A DNA stretch of 57,708 nt from NCBI RefSeq assembly GCF_000621965.1, contig NZ_JHWX01000018.1, positions 1-57,708 on the forward strand, in the 5' to 3' direction. Source of the DNA: Methanobrevibacter wolinii SH (lineage in GTDB: Archaea; Methanobacteriota; Methanobacteria; Methanobacteriales; Methanobacteriaceae). Under the pieces are notes generated by a model, which was given only the letters and a program-made list of their open reading frames with translations, searched no databases and had not been told where the DNA came from. Shown piece after piece: positions 8,670 to 17,837 of the stretch. The translations under genes and the position numbers were made by a program. The stretch's first letter is position 1; every line of letters starts with the position of its first letter.

Positions 8670-9986
8670 ATGAGAAGGGGAAATAACACTAAAGTTTATA
8701 GAAAACATATACATAAAGAAGATGATGATTATTGGAATAAGAATCTTCATGAAGAATCTAAAAGAATTAATCAAAAATATACAAATAAAAAATCTAAATC
8801 AAATTTAAATAAATATCAAAATAATAATTATAATAGACAAATCAATGATGATTTTAATAATTATACTGGGGAAGAACTTAGTAAAGATATTTTAAGAGAC
8901 TTATCTAATGATAATCAAAATAAAGAATATGAATACAGTAATCAAGATTATGATTTAGATAAAGAAGATTATATTTCAAATAATGAAAATTATCCAGATT
9001 ATGATAAAAATGATTTGGAATATAAAGATAATTCTGTAAATGATTTTAAGCCAATATTTTTTAATGAAGAAAATATTAATGATACTCAAGACATAAAAAA
9101 AGATGATGATTCATTAAATTTTAAAGATGATGTAAATAATTTATTAATTAATGATAAACTTAGTAAATTAAATGATTTCAAGAATAATTTTATAGATTTA
9201 AGAATTATTGTAAATAATAGTCAAAATGCTGAATATTTAAATGCAATATGTAAAAATATTGATTTTTCACAATTTAATATTAATTTATCTGCAATTATTC
9301 AAACAGATAATAGGAATATTGCTAAAATTGCAAGTTTTGGTGCAGATATAATTATTATTGCTGAAGGTGAAGATAAAATTTTATATAATGAATTTTACAA
9401 TGAATTAAAAACAGAAGATAATTATATAGAACATTTTCCAATTTTAAATACTGATGTTAATCTTAAATATCTTGAATCAAAACTTAATAAAATAATTATT
9501 AAAATTGGTTTAAATTCATTATTAAATATTAATCATTTTAAATCTGTTAAAAATGATTTTGATTTAATTAATATTAATTATGATAAAATTAAATCTGAAA
9601 ATGATAAATTAAAATCTGATAATGATGAACTTAAAAATAATTTATTAGAATTAGAATCAGAAAACAATAAATTAAGTTCTGATATTAATAATTTACAGAA
9701 GATTAATGATGAATTAAAATCAGAAATTGCAGATTTTAAAACAAGATATTCTAATATTCATACTGAAAAAATACTAGAAATATTTTCACTTCCACAACTT
9801 TGGAATGATACATTTAATGAAGTACTTAATGATGAAGAAATGGTAGTTATTGCAACTAATGAATTTAAACCTAAAAATATTATAATTGGTCAAGGATTCA
9901 TTGGTGCACTTTCTGTTGATGAAGCTATTGATTGGTTAAAAGTTGTAAGAACTGCTCTTATATTTATTAAGCTACGTAAAGAATAG
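8670..9986 (+). CDS. Asn/Asp-rich coiled-coil protein of unknown function
   Basis: I do not recognise this 438-residue protein. Residues 1-150 are low-complexity, rich in Asn, Asp, Lys, Glu and Tyr, and probably disordered. Residues about 170-290 look like a folded alpha/beta domain with short hydrophobic strands (DLRIIVNN, IAKIASFGADIIIIAEGED). Residues about 295-360 are a heptad-rich coiled coil of the KIKSENDKLKSDNDELK kind. A compact C-terminal segment (about 365-438) includes WNDTFNEVL and DEAIDWLKVV. There is no signal peptide or membrane segment. The ATG follows TAGGTAGGTATTAAA. It stands alone between two long spacers, so the context gives no hint. Confidence 0.75.
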   Translation: MRRGNNTKVYRKHIHKEDDDYWNKNLHEESKRINQKYTNKKSKSNLNKYQNNNYNRQINDDFNNYTGEELSKDILRDLSNDNQNKEYEYSNQDYDLDKEDYISNNENYPDYDKNDLEYKDNSVNDFKPIFFNEENINDTQDIKKDDDSLNFKDDVNNLLINDKLSKLNDFKNNFIDLRIIVNNSQNAEYLNAICKNIDFSQFNINLSAIIQTDNRNIAKIASFGADIIIIAEGEDKILYNEFYNELKTEDNYIEHFPILNTDVNLKYLESKLNKIIIKIGLNSLLNINHFKSVKNDFDLININYDKIKSENDKLKSDNDELKNNLLELESENNKLSSDINNLQKINDELKSEIADFKTRYSNIHTEKILEIFSLPQLWNDTFNEVLNDEEMVVIATNEFKPKNIIIGQGFIGALSVDEAIDWLKVVRTALIFIKLRKE

Positions 9987-10462
9987 TTTTTTTATTAATT
10001 TATAATAAAAATTTTATTTTAATTTTATTTTTTCTAGTTTTTATTTATTTTAAGTTTAAAAATAATTTATCTACTTTTTTTTTAAGTAAATTATTATTTT
10101 AAATAAAGATTTTTTCTTCTATTATATTTTTCATGTTTTAATTTAGGTTTATTATTTTTTTTGGGTTTTATTTTTGTGATTAAGCTTGTGTTTTTTATTG
10201 TATTATATTTTTTTTTAAATTTTGATTTTAAATCTTGATTAATTATTTCTTTAAATATATTTTTATATACTTTAAATTAATATTTTTAATTTAATCTTAT
10301 TTTTTTACTTCTTATTGAATTTTTTATAATTTATATTAAATTATAAGATTTATTTATAAGCTATTTAAATTAATCCAAAATCTATATATTATAAAATTTA
10401 TATAATTTTATATAATAATAAGTTAAAACTTTTTAATAATTTTTTTTAAAATGGAGAATACA
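9987..10462. other. Gene-free spacer with the purF promoter region
   Basis: AT-rich sequence with long T runs after the coiled-coil gene. TATA-like stretches (CTATATATTATAAAA and TTTATATAATTTTATATAA, about 10381-10421) about 40-80 bases before the purF start are the likely promoter. I see no gene or RNA. Confidence 0.45.
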
Positions 10463-11872
10463 ATGAAGGATAAATGTGGTATTGTAGGAATTTACTCTAA
10501 TGATTCCTCTAAAGAAGTAGCTCCTTCTATATATTATGCTTTATATGCATTACAACATAGAGGACAAGAATCTGCAGGTATTGCTACATACAATGATATT
10601 AATGGTATTAATTATTATTGTGGAATGGGGCTTGTAGCAGATGTGTTTAAAGATTATGAAATCCAAAAATTAGATGGTTATGTAGGTATTGGTCATGTAA
10701 GATATTCAACAACTGGTCAATCTAAACTTGAGAATTCACAACCTTTTGTTACTGATTTTGAAGGTGGTTATATTGCAATGGCTCATAATGGGGATATTGT
10801 TAATTCAAAACAATTAAGAATGCAATTAGAAAGAAAAGGTTATGAATTTAATTCTGATACAGATAGTGAAGTATTATGTTATCTTATTAAAGAAGTACAT
10901 TCTCAATCTGATAATATGATTGATACTTTTGAGAAGATTTCTCGTATGATTATTGGTTCTTATTCTCTTGTTATTTTAATTAATAATGAACTTTATATAG
11001 TACGTGATCCAAAAGGTATGAAACCTCTTGTCATTGCTAAAAAAGGAGATACATTCATTGCAGCATCTGAAACAGTTGCATTTGATGTATTAAGTGCAGA
11101 TTTTATTAGAGATTTAGAACCTGGAGAAATTATCTCTGTTGTAGATGGTAATATTTCAAGTCATATTTTAGAAATTGCAGATGAAACTCAAAATGCAAGA
11201 TGTATGTTTGAATATGTTTACTTTGCAAGACCAGATAGTGTTATTGATAAACAATCAGTATTTGATACAAGATTAAAAATTGGTAGATATTTATATGATG
11301 AATTTCCATTTGATGCAGATTTAGTTGTTCCTGTTCCTGATTCTGCTATTCCTGCTGCAATTGGTTATTCTCGTGCATCAGGTATACCTTATGGTGAAGG
11401 TTTAATTAAGAATAGGTATGTTGGAAGAACATTTATTATGCCAACACAAGAAGAACGTGAAATGGCTGTAAAACTTAAATTAAATCCATTGAAAAGTGGC
11501 CTTGAAGGTAAAGATATTGTTTTAATAGATGATAGTATTGTAAGAGGAACTACTTCTGCTGAATTAATAAATATTTTAAAAGAAGCAGGAGCTAATAAAA
11601 TTTACTTACTTATTGGTTGTCCTCCTGTTGTTGCACCTTGTTTCTATGGTGTTGCAATGGCATCAAAAGAAGAACTTATTGCTGCTAATAATACTATAGA
11701 AGAAATGAGAGAGAAAATTGGTGCTAATGCATTAGGATATATTAGTATTGATTCTCTTGTTAAGGCAATAGGTATGGATAAAGAAGAATTATGTTTAGGT
11801 TGTCTTACTGAAGATTATCCAACTTATTTACCACATGATCTTGAAGTAGAAACCTATTATAAATTTTATTAA
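10463..11872 (+). CDS. purF: Amidophosphoribosyltransferase
   Basis: First committed step of purine synthesis: PRPP and glutamine give phosphoribosylamine. The glutaminase domain begins with MKDKCGIVGIY, where Cys5 becomes the N-terminal nucleophile after removal of a four-residue propeptide. LQHRGQESAG and AHNGDI follow. The phosphoribosyltransferase domain has the PRPP loop IVLIDDSIVRGTTS. Cys in RCMFEYVYF, VAPCFYG and LCLGCLT match the four ligands of the [4Fe-4S] cluster in the Bacillus-type enzyme, so an oxygen-sensitive cluster is likely. I chose ATG 10463 because GGAG at 10453-10456 is its ribosome binding site; the ATG at 10451 overlaps that site and would lengthen the propeptide. Confidence 0.96.
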   Translation: MKDKCGIVGIYSNDSSKEVAPSIYYALYALQHRGQESAGIATYNDINGINYYCGMGLVADVFKDYEIQKLDGYVGIGHVRYSTTGQSKLENSQPFVTDFEGGYIAMAHNGDIVNSKQLRMQLERKGYEFNSDTDSEVLCYLIKEVHSQSDNMIDTFEKISRMIIGSYSLVILINNELYIVRDPKGMKPLVIAKKGDTFIAASETVAFDVLSADFIRDLEPGEIISVVDGNISSHILEIADETQNARCMFEYVYFARPDSVIDKQSVFDTRLKIGRYLYDEFPFDADLVVPVPDSAIPAAIGYSRASGIPYGEGLIKNRYVGRTFIMPTQEEREMAVKLKLNPLKSGLEGKDIVLIDDSIVRGTTSAELINILKEAGANKIYLLIGCPPVVAPCFYGVAMASKEELIAANNTIEEMREKIGANALGYISIDSLVKAIGMDKEELCLGCLTEDYPTYLPHDLEVETYYKFY

Positions 11873-12016
11873 ATATATAAAAATATTTATAAACATTTAA
11901 AATTTTTAATTTTTTATTTTATATTTTAACTAGTTATAATTAAACTTAGCTATTTTGATTGTAGTTTAATTTTTTACTATTTTTTTTAATTTTTATTAAA
12001 TTTTAGGTATGATATT

Positions 12017-13273
12017 ATGGTAGAATTACTTTCACCAGCTGGAGATTTTACATCTCTTACAGCAGTTTTAAAAAATGGTGCTGATGCAGTATATATTGGT
12101 CTTAAAGGAGTAAATATGCGTATAAATGCTAGTAATTTTAGTCTTCAAGATGTTAAAAAAGCATCAGATATTACACATGATTATGGTTCTAAATTATATC
12201 TTTGTACTAATACAATAATGAAAGATAAAGATATTTTAAGGTTAAATGAACAATTACCTAAATTAGCAGATGCGGATGTTGATGGACTTATATTATCTGA
12301 TATTGCTTTAATAGAAGCTGTAGATAGTTATGGTATTGAACCACATATTAGTGTTCAAGAAAATATAAGTAATTCATATGTTCTAAAAACACTTAAAAAA
12401 TTAGGAGCTACAAGAGCTATTCTATCAAGAGAATTATCAATCCCCGAAATTAAAAAAATATGTAAAAAATCTCCAATTGAAACAGAAATATTTATTCATG
12501 GTGCTATGTGTATGGCAATATCTGGTAGATGCTTTTTAAGCTATGGTTTATATGGTAGAAGTGCAAACTGTGGAGATTGCTTACAACCATGTCGTAAAAA
12601 TTGGAAATTCACTTTTGACTATGAATCTAATGATAAAGTTATTAATAATAGTGATTTAAAAACTGATGAAGAATCATTTATTATTTCTGAAGCATATGAT
12701 AATTCTTATAGGACTACATTTTTTTCTCCAAAAGATATGGCTATGATTGAACATATTCCTGAATTAATGGATACTGGGGTAGATGCATTTAAAATAGAAG
12801 GAAGAGCAAGATCTGCTGATTATTGTGCTACTGCAACAAATGTTTATAGAGAAGCTATAGATTTATATGAAAAAAATAGTAAAAATTATGTTTATAATCC
12901 TCAATGGATGGAAAGATTAAAAGAAGTCTTTAATCGTGGATTTGACACTGGATTCTATTTTAATACTCCATATGAATTAAGTGAAAATAATAAATCAAAG
13001 TATATTAAAAAAGATATTGGTAAAGTAGTAAATTATTATAATAAACCAAAAGTTGCAGAATTTAAGATTTGGGATGATTTAAAAATAGGGGATGAAATAA
13101 TGATTCAAGGTCCTACAACAGGTTCTGTAAGATATACCATTGATTCTATGGAAATTGATAATAAAAAAATAAATCATGCACCTAAAGGAGTAAATGTAGG
13201 TGTAGCTATTCCTTATAAATTACGTGAAAGTGATTTTGTATATAAATTACTAAAACGTGAAGATGATAGTTAA
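12017..13273 (+). CDS. Peptidase U32 family protein
   Basis: The 418-residue protein opens with VELLSPAGDFTSLTAVLKNGADAVYIG, the U32-family N-terminus, and keeps the cysteine block GRCFLSYGLYGRSANCGDCLQPCR at about 173-196 (shown here by its key Cys residues C172, C185, C188 and C192 approximately). In bacteria, U32 relatives (TrhP, UbiU/UbiV, RlhA) hydroxylate RNA or ubiquinone precursors using iron-sulfur clusters bound by such Cys; the older name collagenase-like peptidase is misleading. The archaeal member's substrate is unknown. A terminator hairpin begins right at the stop codon, and the last codons of the gene are duplicated downstream. Confidence 0.85.
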   Translation: MVELLSPAGDFTSLTAVLKNGADAVYIGLKGVNMRINASNFSLQDVKKASDITHDYGSKLYLCTNTIMKDKDILRLNEQLPKLADADVDGLILSDIALIEAVDSYGIEPHISVQENISNSYVLKTLKKLGATRAILSRELSIPEIKKICKKSPIETEIFIHGAMCMAISGRCFLSYGLYGRSANCGDCLQPCRKNWKFTFDYESNDKVINNSDLKTDEESFIISEAYDNSYRTTFFSPKDMAMIEHIPELMDTGVDAFKIEGRARSADYCATATNVYREAIDLYEKNSKNYVYNPQWMERLKEVFNRGFDTGFYFNTPYELSENNKSKYIKKDIGKVVNYYNKPKVAEFKIWDDLKIGDEIMIQGPTTGSVRYTIDSMEIDNKKINHAPKGVNVGVAIPYKLRESDFVYKLLKREDDS

Positions 13274-13437
13274 TCTAATTTATTTTAGATTTTTATGTAC
13301 TGTTTAAATTATATATGTGGAATTAGTCTATTAAATTTAGATAGTATTAAAACGTGAAGATTATAGTTAATCTAATTTATTTTAGATTTTTTAAATTATA
13401 AATGTGAAATAAATTAGTCTATTAAAATTTAGATAAA
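13249..13437. repeat. Direct repeat duplicating the 3' end of the U32 gene
   Basis: CTAAAACGTGAAGATGATAG plus the following TTAATCTAATTTATTTTAGA (from 13249, covering the last codons, stop and terminator) recurs almost unchanged from about 13347 (TTAAAACGTGAAGATTATAG then the same terminator), and the tails (AATTAGTCTATTAAA...TTTAGAT) also match. The second copy is non-coding. The spacing is about 97 bases. Confidence 0.85.
13272..13294 (+). terminator. Terminator of the U32 gene
   Basis: AATCTAA (13272-13278) pairs with TTAGATT (13285-13291) around a six-base loop and runs into a short T tract. The stem starts one base before the end of the stop codon TAA. A copy of the same hairpin is in the downstream duplicate near 13370. 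Confidence 0.6.
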
Positions 13438-13482
13438 ATATTTTTATAAAAACTTTAATTGATAAACATATAATGGTGAACT

Positions 13483-14286
13483 ATGACAGAAAAGAAGATA
13501 GCTATTTATGGTAAAGGTGGAATTGGTAAATCTACTACTGTAGCTAATTTATCAGCTGCATTAAGTATGGAAGATTTAAAAGTTATGGTAATAGGTTGTG
13601 ATCCTAAAGCAGATACTACAAGAACATTATATGGTTCTAGAATACCAACAATTATACATACTGTTAAAGATAATAAGCATCCTAAATTAGAAGATGTAGT
13701 ATTTAAAGGTTTCAATGATGTTTTATGTGTTGAGAGTGGAGGACCTGAGCCAGGTGTTGGTTGTGCAGGACGTGGTGTTATTGTTGCAATGAAATATCTT
13801 GAAAAATTAAATGCATTTTCTGATGATATTGATATAAGATTTTATGATGTACTTGGAGATGTTGTTTGTGGTGGATTTTCAGTACCTATAAGAAAAGATT
13901 ATGCTGATGAAGTTTATATAGTTTCATCTGGTGAATACATGTCACTTTATGCAGCTAATAATATATGTCGTGGGATTAAAAAGCTTAAAGGCCGTTTAGG
14001 TGGAATTATCTGTAATAAACGAAATGTTGAAAATGAAGAAGATATTGTTAATGAGTTTGCTTCTAAAATAGGATCTAAAGTAGTTGGTGTTGTAGAAAGA
14101 AGTAATCTTATTCAAGATGCTGAACTTGATGCAAAAACAGTTGTTGAAAAATATCCTAATTCAGATGAAACTAAAAATTATAAAAAACTTGCAGATAATT
14201 TAATGTCTAATAATGATTATTGTATTCCTGAACCTATGGATGATGAAAAATTTGAAGACTTTTTCAAATCATTTATTATGAATTAA
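13483..14286 (+). CDS. cfbC: Ni-sirohydrochlorin a,c-diamide reductive cyclase, ATP-dependent reductase subunit
   Basis: NifH-like iron protein for coenzyme F430 synthesis: it passes electrons, with ATP hydrolysis, to CfbD, which reduces and cyclises the nickel tetrapyrrole needed by methyl-coenzyme M reductase. The 267-residue protein has the P-loop [11 protein letters not shown] near residues 9-19 and two Cys that hold the [4Fe-4S] cluster between the dimer halves (GVGCAGRG near 97 and DVVCGGFS near 130). Compared with true nitrogenase NifH it is shorter, and no nitrogenase genes are near. CfbC is universal in methanogens. The ATG follows GGTGAACT. cfbD is not in the window. Confidence 0.92.
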   Translation: MTEKKIAIYGKGGIGKSTTVANLSAALSMEDLKVMVIGCDPKADTTRTLYGSRIPTIIHTVKDNKHPKLEDVVFKGFNDVLCVESGGPEPGVGCAGRGVIVAMKYLEKLNAFSDDIDIRFYDVLGDVVCGGFSVPIRKDYADEVYIVSSGEYMSLYAANNICRGIKKLKGRLGGIICNKRNVENEEDIVNEFASKIGSKVVGVVERSNLIQDAELDAKTVVEKYPNSDETKNYKKLADNLMSNNDYCIPEPMDDEKFEDFFKSFIMN

Positions 14287-14304
14287 ATATTATTTTAAAT
14301 TCAT
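14278..14304. terminator. Possible two-way terminator between cfbC and the DUF123 gene
   Basis: ATGAATT (14278-14284), overlapping the cfbC stop, is the reverse complement of AATTCAT (14298-14304), with an AT-rich loop that can extend the stem. It lies between two convergent genes. Confidence 0.4.
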
Positions 14305-14333
14305 CTGATAATTTACAATTTTTAATATTAGAT

Positions 14334-14783
14334 TCATTTTTTAATTAAATTTTTAAAATCTTCTAAATTCATAAATTCAATATTTAAACTTTTATATGCA
14401 TCTTTAACATTTTTTATAGCTTCTTCTTCATTTTTAAAATATATTAAATGTGAATTACAATTACAATCAGAACAACCAAAATTTGGAATTTCGACTCCTT
14501 TAGAAGAGATATTTTCTGCTAAATCACATTCTATTCTTTTTTTACTATCTGTAAATAATATTTCACTTATACTTGCATATTTACTTTTAAGTAAATAGTC
14601 TATATGCCAATGCATTTTTTTATTATCTGATAAATGTCTTTTAAGTCTTGGTATTAATGAATTCATTGCAGAACCTATATAAACATAATATCCTTTTTTG
14701 AATCTTAAATTATCATATAAACTTCCAATTTTTAAATTATCTTCCTTTGATAATGATATTATAAGACAATATGAACCTTTCAT
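14334..14783 (-). CDS. DUF123 / GIY-YIG-like protein
   Basis: The 149-residue protein has the DUF123 pattern: a start like MKGSYCLIISL, then GYYVYIGSAM (a GIY-YIG-type motif), RLKRHLSDNKKMHWHIDYLL with the conserved His residues, and FGCSDCNCNSHLIYF, a Cys-rich block near residue 120. Members are stand-alone in archaea or fused to endonuclease III domains; a nucleic-acid role is suspected but not shown. I chose the ATG at 14783, with GAAGTG before it; a GTG nine bases upstream is part of that site. It is convergent with cfbC. Confidence 0.8.
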   Translation of the reverse strand: MKGSYCLIISLSKEDNLKIGSLYDNLRFKKGYYVYIGSAMNSLIPRLKRHLSDNKKMHWHIDYLLKSKYASISEILFTDSKKRIECDLAENISSKGVEIPNFGCSDCNCNSHLIYFKNEEEAIKNVKDAYKSLNIEFMNLEDFKNLIKK

Positions 14784-15402
14784 TTTTTTCACTTCTTTTA
14801 TTAGAATTATATTTTAAAGAAATTAGTAATATTTATTTTAGTTTGTTTTTTCTTTATTTTTTGGAATTATTTTAAGAATTTAGTAATATTAATATTTGTT
14901 TTAGTTTTTTATTTTTGGCATTTTATTTTTAAGAGATTTTTAATATTAGTATTCAATTTAGTATATTGTTTTTTTAATTTTGGAATCATATAGGAAATTT
15001 TAATAAATCCTTTATTTAAATATTTATTTATAGAAAATTGTTTAAATTGATATAATATTAATTTAAATGTTTTTTTAATAATTATTTTTAGGTACTACTA
15101 AATTTAATTAAAATTTTATAATTTGTATGATTTAATTGAATTTTTTAGTATTTATTATATGAATTTTTAATAATTATTTAATGAATAAGGTTTTAGAGGA
15201 TTTATATTTTTAATAATTATTTTAGATAAGGTTTGATGGTATTATTAAAATTTAGTGGTTTTAATTAATTAAATTCTATTTATTTAGGGTTTTATCTATT
15301 AAAATAATACATGAATATACTATTTTTAATTCTTATTTCTAATTGTTTATATAAATTTTTGAACTATTTAATTTAATAATTATTTTTTTATTGAGGTGTT
15401 TT
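14784..15402. other. Gene-free divergent spacer with degenerate repeats
   Basis: The 620 bases between the DUF123 gene and the purine permease hold three degraded copies of a unit of about 59 bases (AAGAAATTAGTAATATT..., starting near 14818, 14875 and 14933), followed by AT-rich sequence with repeated TTTTTAATAATTATTT. Both promoters must lie here, but no box is distinctive. I see no gene. Confidence 0.45.
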
Positions 15403-16743
15403 ATGTTAAATGGTTTTTTTAAGTTAGATTCTAACAATACTAATATTAAAACAGAATTTCTTGCAGGTTTAACTACTTTTTTAGCTATGGCTTATATTTT
15501 AGGTGTTAACCCTACAATGTTAAGTGAAGGTGGAATGCCTGCATCTGGTGTATTCTTCGCTACAGCACTTGCTTCTGGTGTTTCTTGTATTGTTATGGGT
15601 CTTATTTCAAAATATCCTGTTGGACTCGCTCCAGGTATGGGTATGAATGCATTGTTTACTTATACAATTATTATTGCTATGGGTAATCATTGGAATGTAG
15701 CTTTAGCTGCTGTTTTTGTTTCAAGTATTATATTTTTACTTATTACTATTTCTGGTTTAAGGGAAAGTATTCTTAACACTATTCCTATGGATTTAAAATT
15801 AGCTATTGGTGCAGGTATTGGTTTTTTCCTTGCATTTATTGGTTTAAAAGGTGCAGGTATAATTGTTTCTAGTCCATCAACTCTTGTTTCTATGGGTTCT
15901 TTATGTTCTGCTCCTGCTCTTTTAGCATTTATTGGTATTTTTATTACATTAATATTATATATTAAAAAAGTACCTCTTGCTGTTTTTGCAGGTTTAGTTA
16001 TAACTGCTATTATTGGTTTAATCTTTACTTTATGTGGATTTATAGGACATGGTATTGTAATGCCTTCAGTTCCAACTCAATGGGTATCAACTAGTTTTGA
16101 TGTTTCATTATTTGGATCATTTGTAAGTGGTTTTAAAGGATTATTCTCAAATATTCCTAATTTAATAATAATTCTATTTTCATTATTATTTGTTACTTTC
16201 TTTGATACTACTGGAACTTTAATTCCTTTAGCAAATAAATGTGGTTTTGTTGATGAAGAAACTGGTCATGTTGAAGGTATTGATAGAGCATTTTTAGGTG
16301 ATGCTCTTGGTGGAATTATTGGTGCAATTTTAGGTACAAGTACATTAACTGCTTATGTTGAAAGTGCAACTGGTATTTCTTTAGGTGGTAGAACTGGTTT
16401 AACTTCAGTTTTCACTGGAATATTCTTTTTACTTTCATTATTCTTTGCACCTACAGTATTATCTTTATTCACTGCTCCAGTTACTGCAGCTGCATTAGTT
16501 ATTGTTGGTATGATGATGATTTCTCAATTGAAAAATATTCAATGGGATAATTTAATGGTTACAGCATCTGTATTTATGACAATTATTATGATGATTTTAA
16601 CTTATTCTATTTCAATTGGTATTGCATGGGGATTCATCACTTATGCATTTGCAAGTTTAGCAAATGGTAAAGCTAAAGAATTAGGTTGGTCTGTCTGGAT
16701 AATGGTTGTAGTATTTATAATCTATTTATTTGTGGTCTATTAA
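15403..16743 (+). CDS. AzgA-type xanthine/guanine/hypoxanthine permease (NCS2 family)
   Basis: Integral membrane importer of purine bases, probably driven by protons. The 446-residue protein has about 12 to 14 hydrophobic segments. Family blocks are visible: TEFLAGLTTFLAMAYILGVNP near 20-40, GLAPGMGMNALFTY, FVTFFDTTGTLIPLA with the conserved acidic/Thr motif, and TSTLTAYVESATGISLGGRTGL near 310. These are the AzgA/YicO subgroup rather than the UraA subgroup. ATG 15403 is preceded by GAGGTG at 15393-15398; the TTG at 15391 overlaps that site. A terminator spans the stop codon, but DUF371 follows after only 40 bases. Together with purF and guaB it covers purine salvage and synthesis. Confidence 0.9.
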   Translation: MLNGFFKLDSNNTNIKTEFLAGLTTFLAMAYILGVNPTMLSEGGMPASGVFFATALASGVSCIVMGLISKYPVGLAPGMGMNALFTYTIIIAMGNHWNVALAAVFVSSIIFLLITISGLRESILNTIPMDLKLAIGAGIGFFLAFIGLKGAGIIVSSPSTLVSMGSLCSAPALLAFIGIFITLILYIKKVPLAVFAGLVITAIIGLIFTLCGFIGHGIVMPSVPTQWVSTSFDVSLFGSFVSGFKGLFSNIPNLIIILFSLLFVTFFDTTGTLIPLANKCGFVDEETGHVEGIDRAFLGDALGGIIGAILGTSTLTAYVESATGISLGGRTGLTSVFTGIFFLLSLFFAPTVLSLFTAPVTAAALVIVGMMMISQLKNIQWDNLMVTASVFMTIIMMILTYSISIGIAWGFITYAFASLANGKAKELGWSVWIMVVVFIIYLFVVY

Positions 16744-16758
16744 ATAGACCTTATTTTT
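16734..16758 (+). terminator. Terminator across the permease stop codon
   Basis: GGTCTAT (16734-16740) pairs with ATAGACC (16744-16750) around TAA, the stop codon itself forming the loop, and TTATTTTTTTT follows. The structure is strong for this genome. DUF371 starts 34 bases later, so some read-through or a separate promoter is needed. Confidence 0.65.
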
Positions 16759-16783
16759 TTTATTTTAATGAGGTATTTTTTTT

Positions 16784-17197
16784 ATGAATTTTAAGATTAA
16801 AGCAAAAGGACATCCAAATGTAAGTGCTATGCATAAATCAACATTTGAAATTACTAAAGATCAAAATCTCACAAAGTCTGGGGATTGTATTATTGGTTTA
16901 GATATTAATAAATCTATGTTAGATTTTCCAGAAGATTTTAAAAATAAACTTAGAAATTCTAATACTAAAATAATTGTTAAATTAAAAACTGAAAATGCAT
17001 CTGATGAGATTATTGGTTATGGTCATCCAGATTTACCATTAAATCATCCGACAGATTTGGTTTTTAGAAAAAGTAATTTTATTTGTTCAAGAACATTGAT
17101 GATTAAAGCAAATAAAGCTTCTTGTGATTTAAATAGAGATTTAATTGAAGATCTTAAAGATTCTAAAGATTTATTTGTTGATATTATTTTAGAATGA
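16784..17197 (+). CDS. DUF371 protein
   Basis: A 137-residue protein with the DUF371 pattern: KAKGHPNVSAMHKSTFEITK at 5-24, GDCIIGLDINK, and GYGHPDLPLNHPTDLVFRKS at about 77-96. The family is found across archaea as a small beta-rich single-domain protein and has no assigned function. It follows the permease by 40 bases on the same strand with its own GAGGT ribosome binding site. There is no signal or membrane segment. Confidence 0.85.
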   Translation: MNFKIKAKGHPNVSAMHKSTFEITKDQNLTKSGDCIIGLDINKSMLDFPEDFKNKLRNSNTKIIVKLKTENASDEIIGYGHPDLPLNHPTDLVFRKSNFICSRTLMIKANKASCDLNRDLIEDLKDSKDLFVDIILE

Positions 17198-17255
17198 AAT
17201 TTTAATTTCTATTATCTAAATATTTTTTATGTGAAATTCTTAATTTTTCCATAAA

Positions 17256-17266
17256 CTTTATATACT
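17256..17266 (+). promoter_or_regulatory. TATA box for tRNA-Leu
   Basis: AAACTTTATATACTA at 17253-17267 is a good archaeal TATA box, about 55 bases before the tRNA, in line with the spacing seen for tRNA-Thr. Confidence 0.6.
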
Positions 17267-17317
17267 ATAACAACTAAATAGTTAAATACTGTTTATTTAA
17301 TTGTTTTTTTTAGATAT

Positions 17318-17401
17318 GCGGGGATGGTCGAGTGGTCAAAGGCGATAGGTTGAGGGCCTATTGGGTTAGTCCCTTCGCGGGTTCAAGTCCCGTTCCCCGC
17401 A
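17318..17401 (+). tRNA. tRNA-Leu (anticodon GAG)
   Basis: A class II cloverleaf: acceptor stem GCGGGGA/TCCCCGC, anticodon stem ATAGG/CCTAT with loop TTGAGGG (anticodon GAG, reading CTC and CTT), a long variable arm (GGGTTAGTCCCTTC), T arm with GGTTCAAGTCC, and discriminator A at 17401. CCA is not encoded and there is no intron. It is by far the most GC-rich stretch around. Confidence 0.97.
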
Positions 17402-17837
17402 TTTATATATGACTTTTTTTAGAATTTTATTTTTTGTTGTATTTTTTTGATATTTTTGGGTTTTTATTTTTTGTAGTATTTTTAGTGTTTTTTTTTTTGG
17501 AAATTGAATTTCTATTTTTTTATAATAATTTTAAAATACTTTAATCTTAAAAATTAAATTTAATAAATTTGTTTTAAAAATTAAATAGTTTTTTATAGTC
17601 TTATACTTTTTATTGTTTTTTGTTTTTTATGAATTTTAATTTGCTTATTTTATATATTTATACTTTTAATTAAGTTTAAGAATTATTTAAATACTTTAAA
17701 TTTTATTTTTTCATAATTTTATTTTATTTAATATTTTTAAAAATGTAAACTTATTTAAAGATATAAATTAAAGATTATATTAATAAAGTTTATTTAGATT
17801 TTATAAATATTATTAAAATTTTTTTTAAGGTGATAAG
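17402..17837. other. Gene-free spacer between tRNA-Leu and galU
   Basis: AT-rich with T runs directly after the tRNA (TTTTTTAG, probably where tRNA transcription stops). I see no gene, RNA or clear repeat; the galU promoter probably lies near AAAGATATAAATTAAAG at 17758. Confidence 0.4.

Noticed and set aside
10451-10462. purF start at ATG 10451
   Set aside because: That ATG overlaps the GGAG ribosome binding site that serves ATG 10463, which gives the normal short propeptide before Cys.
13483-14286. Nitrogenase reductase nifH
   Set aside because: The sequence follows the methanogen F430-synthesis member CfbC, and there are no nifDK genes in the window.
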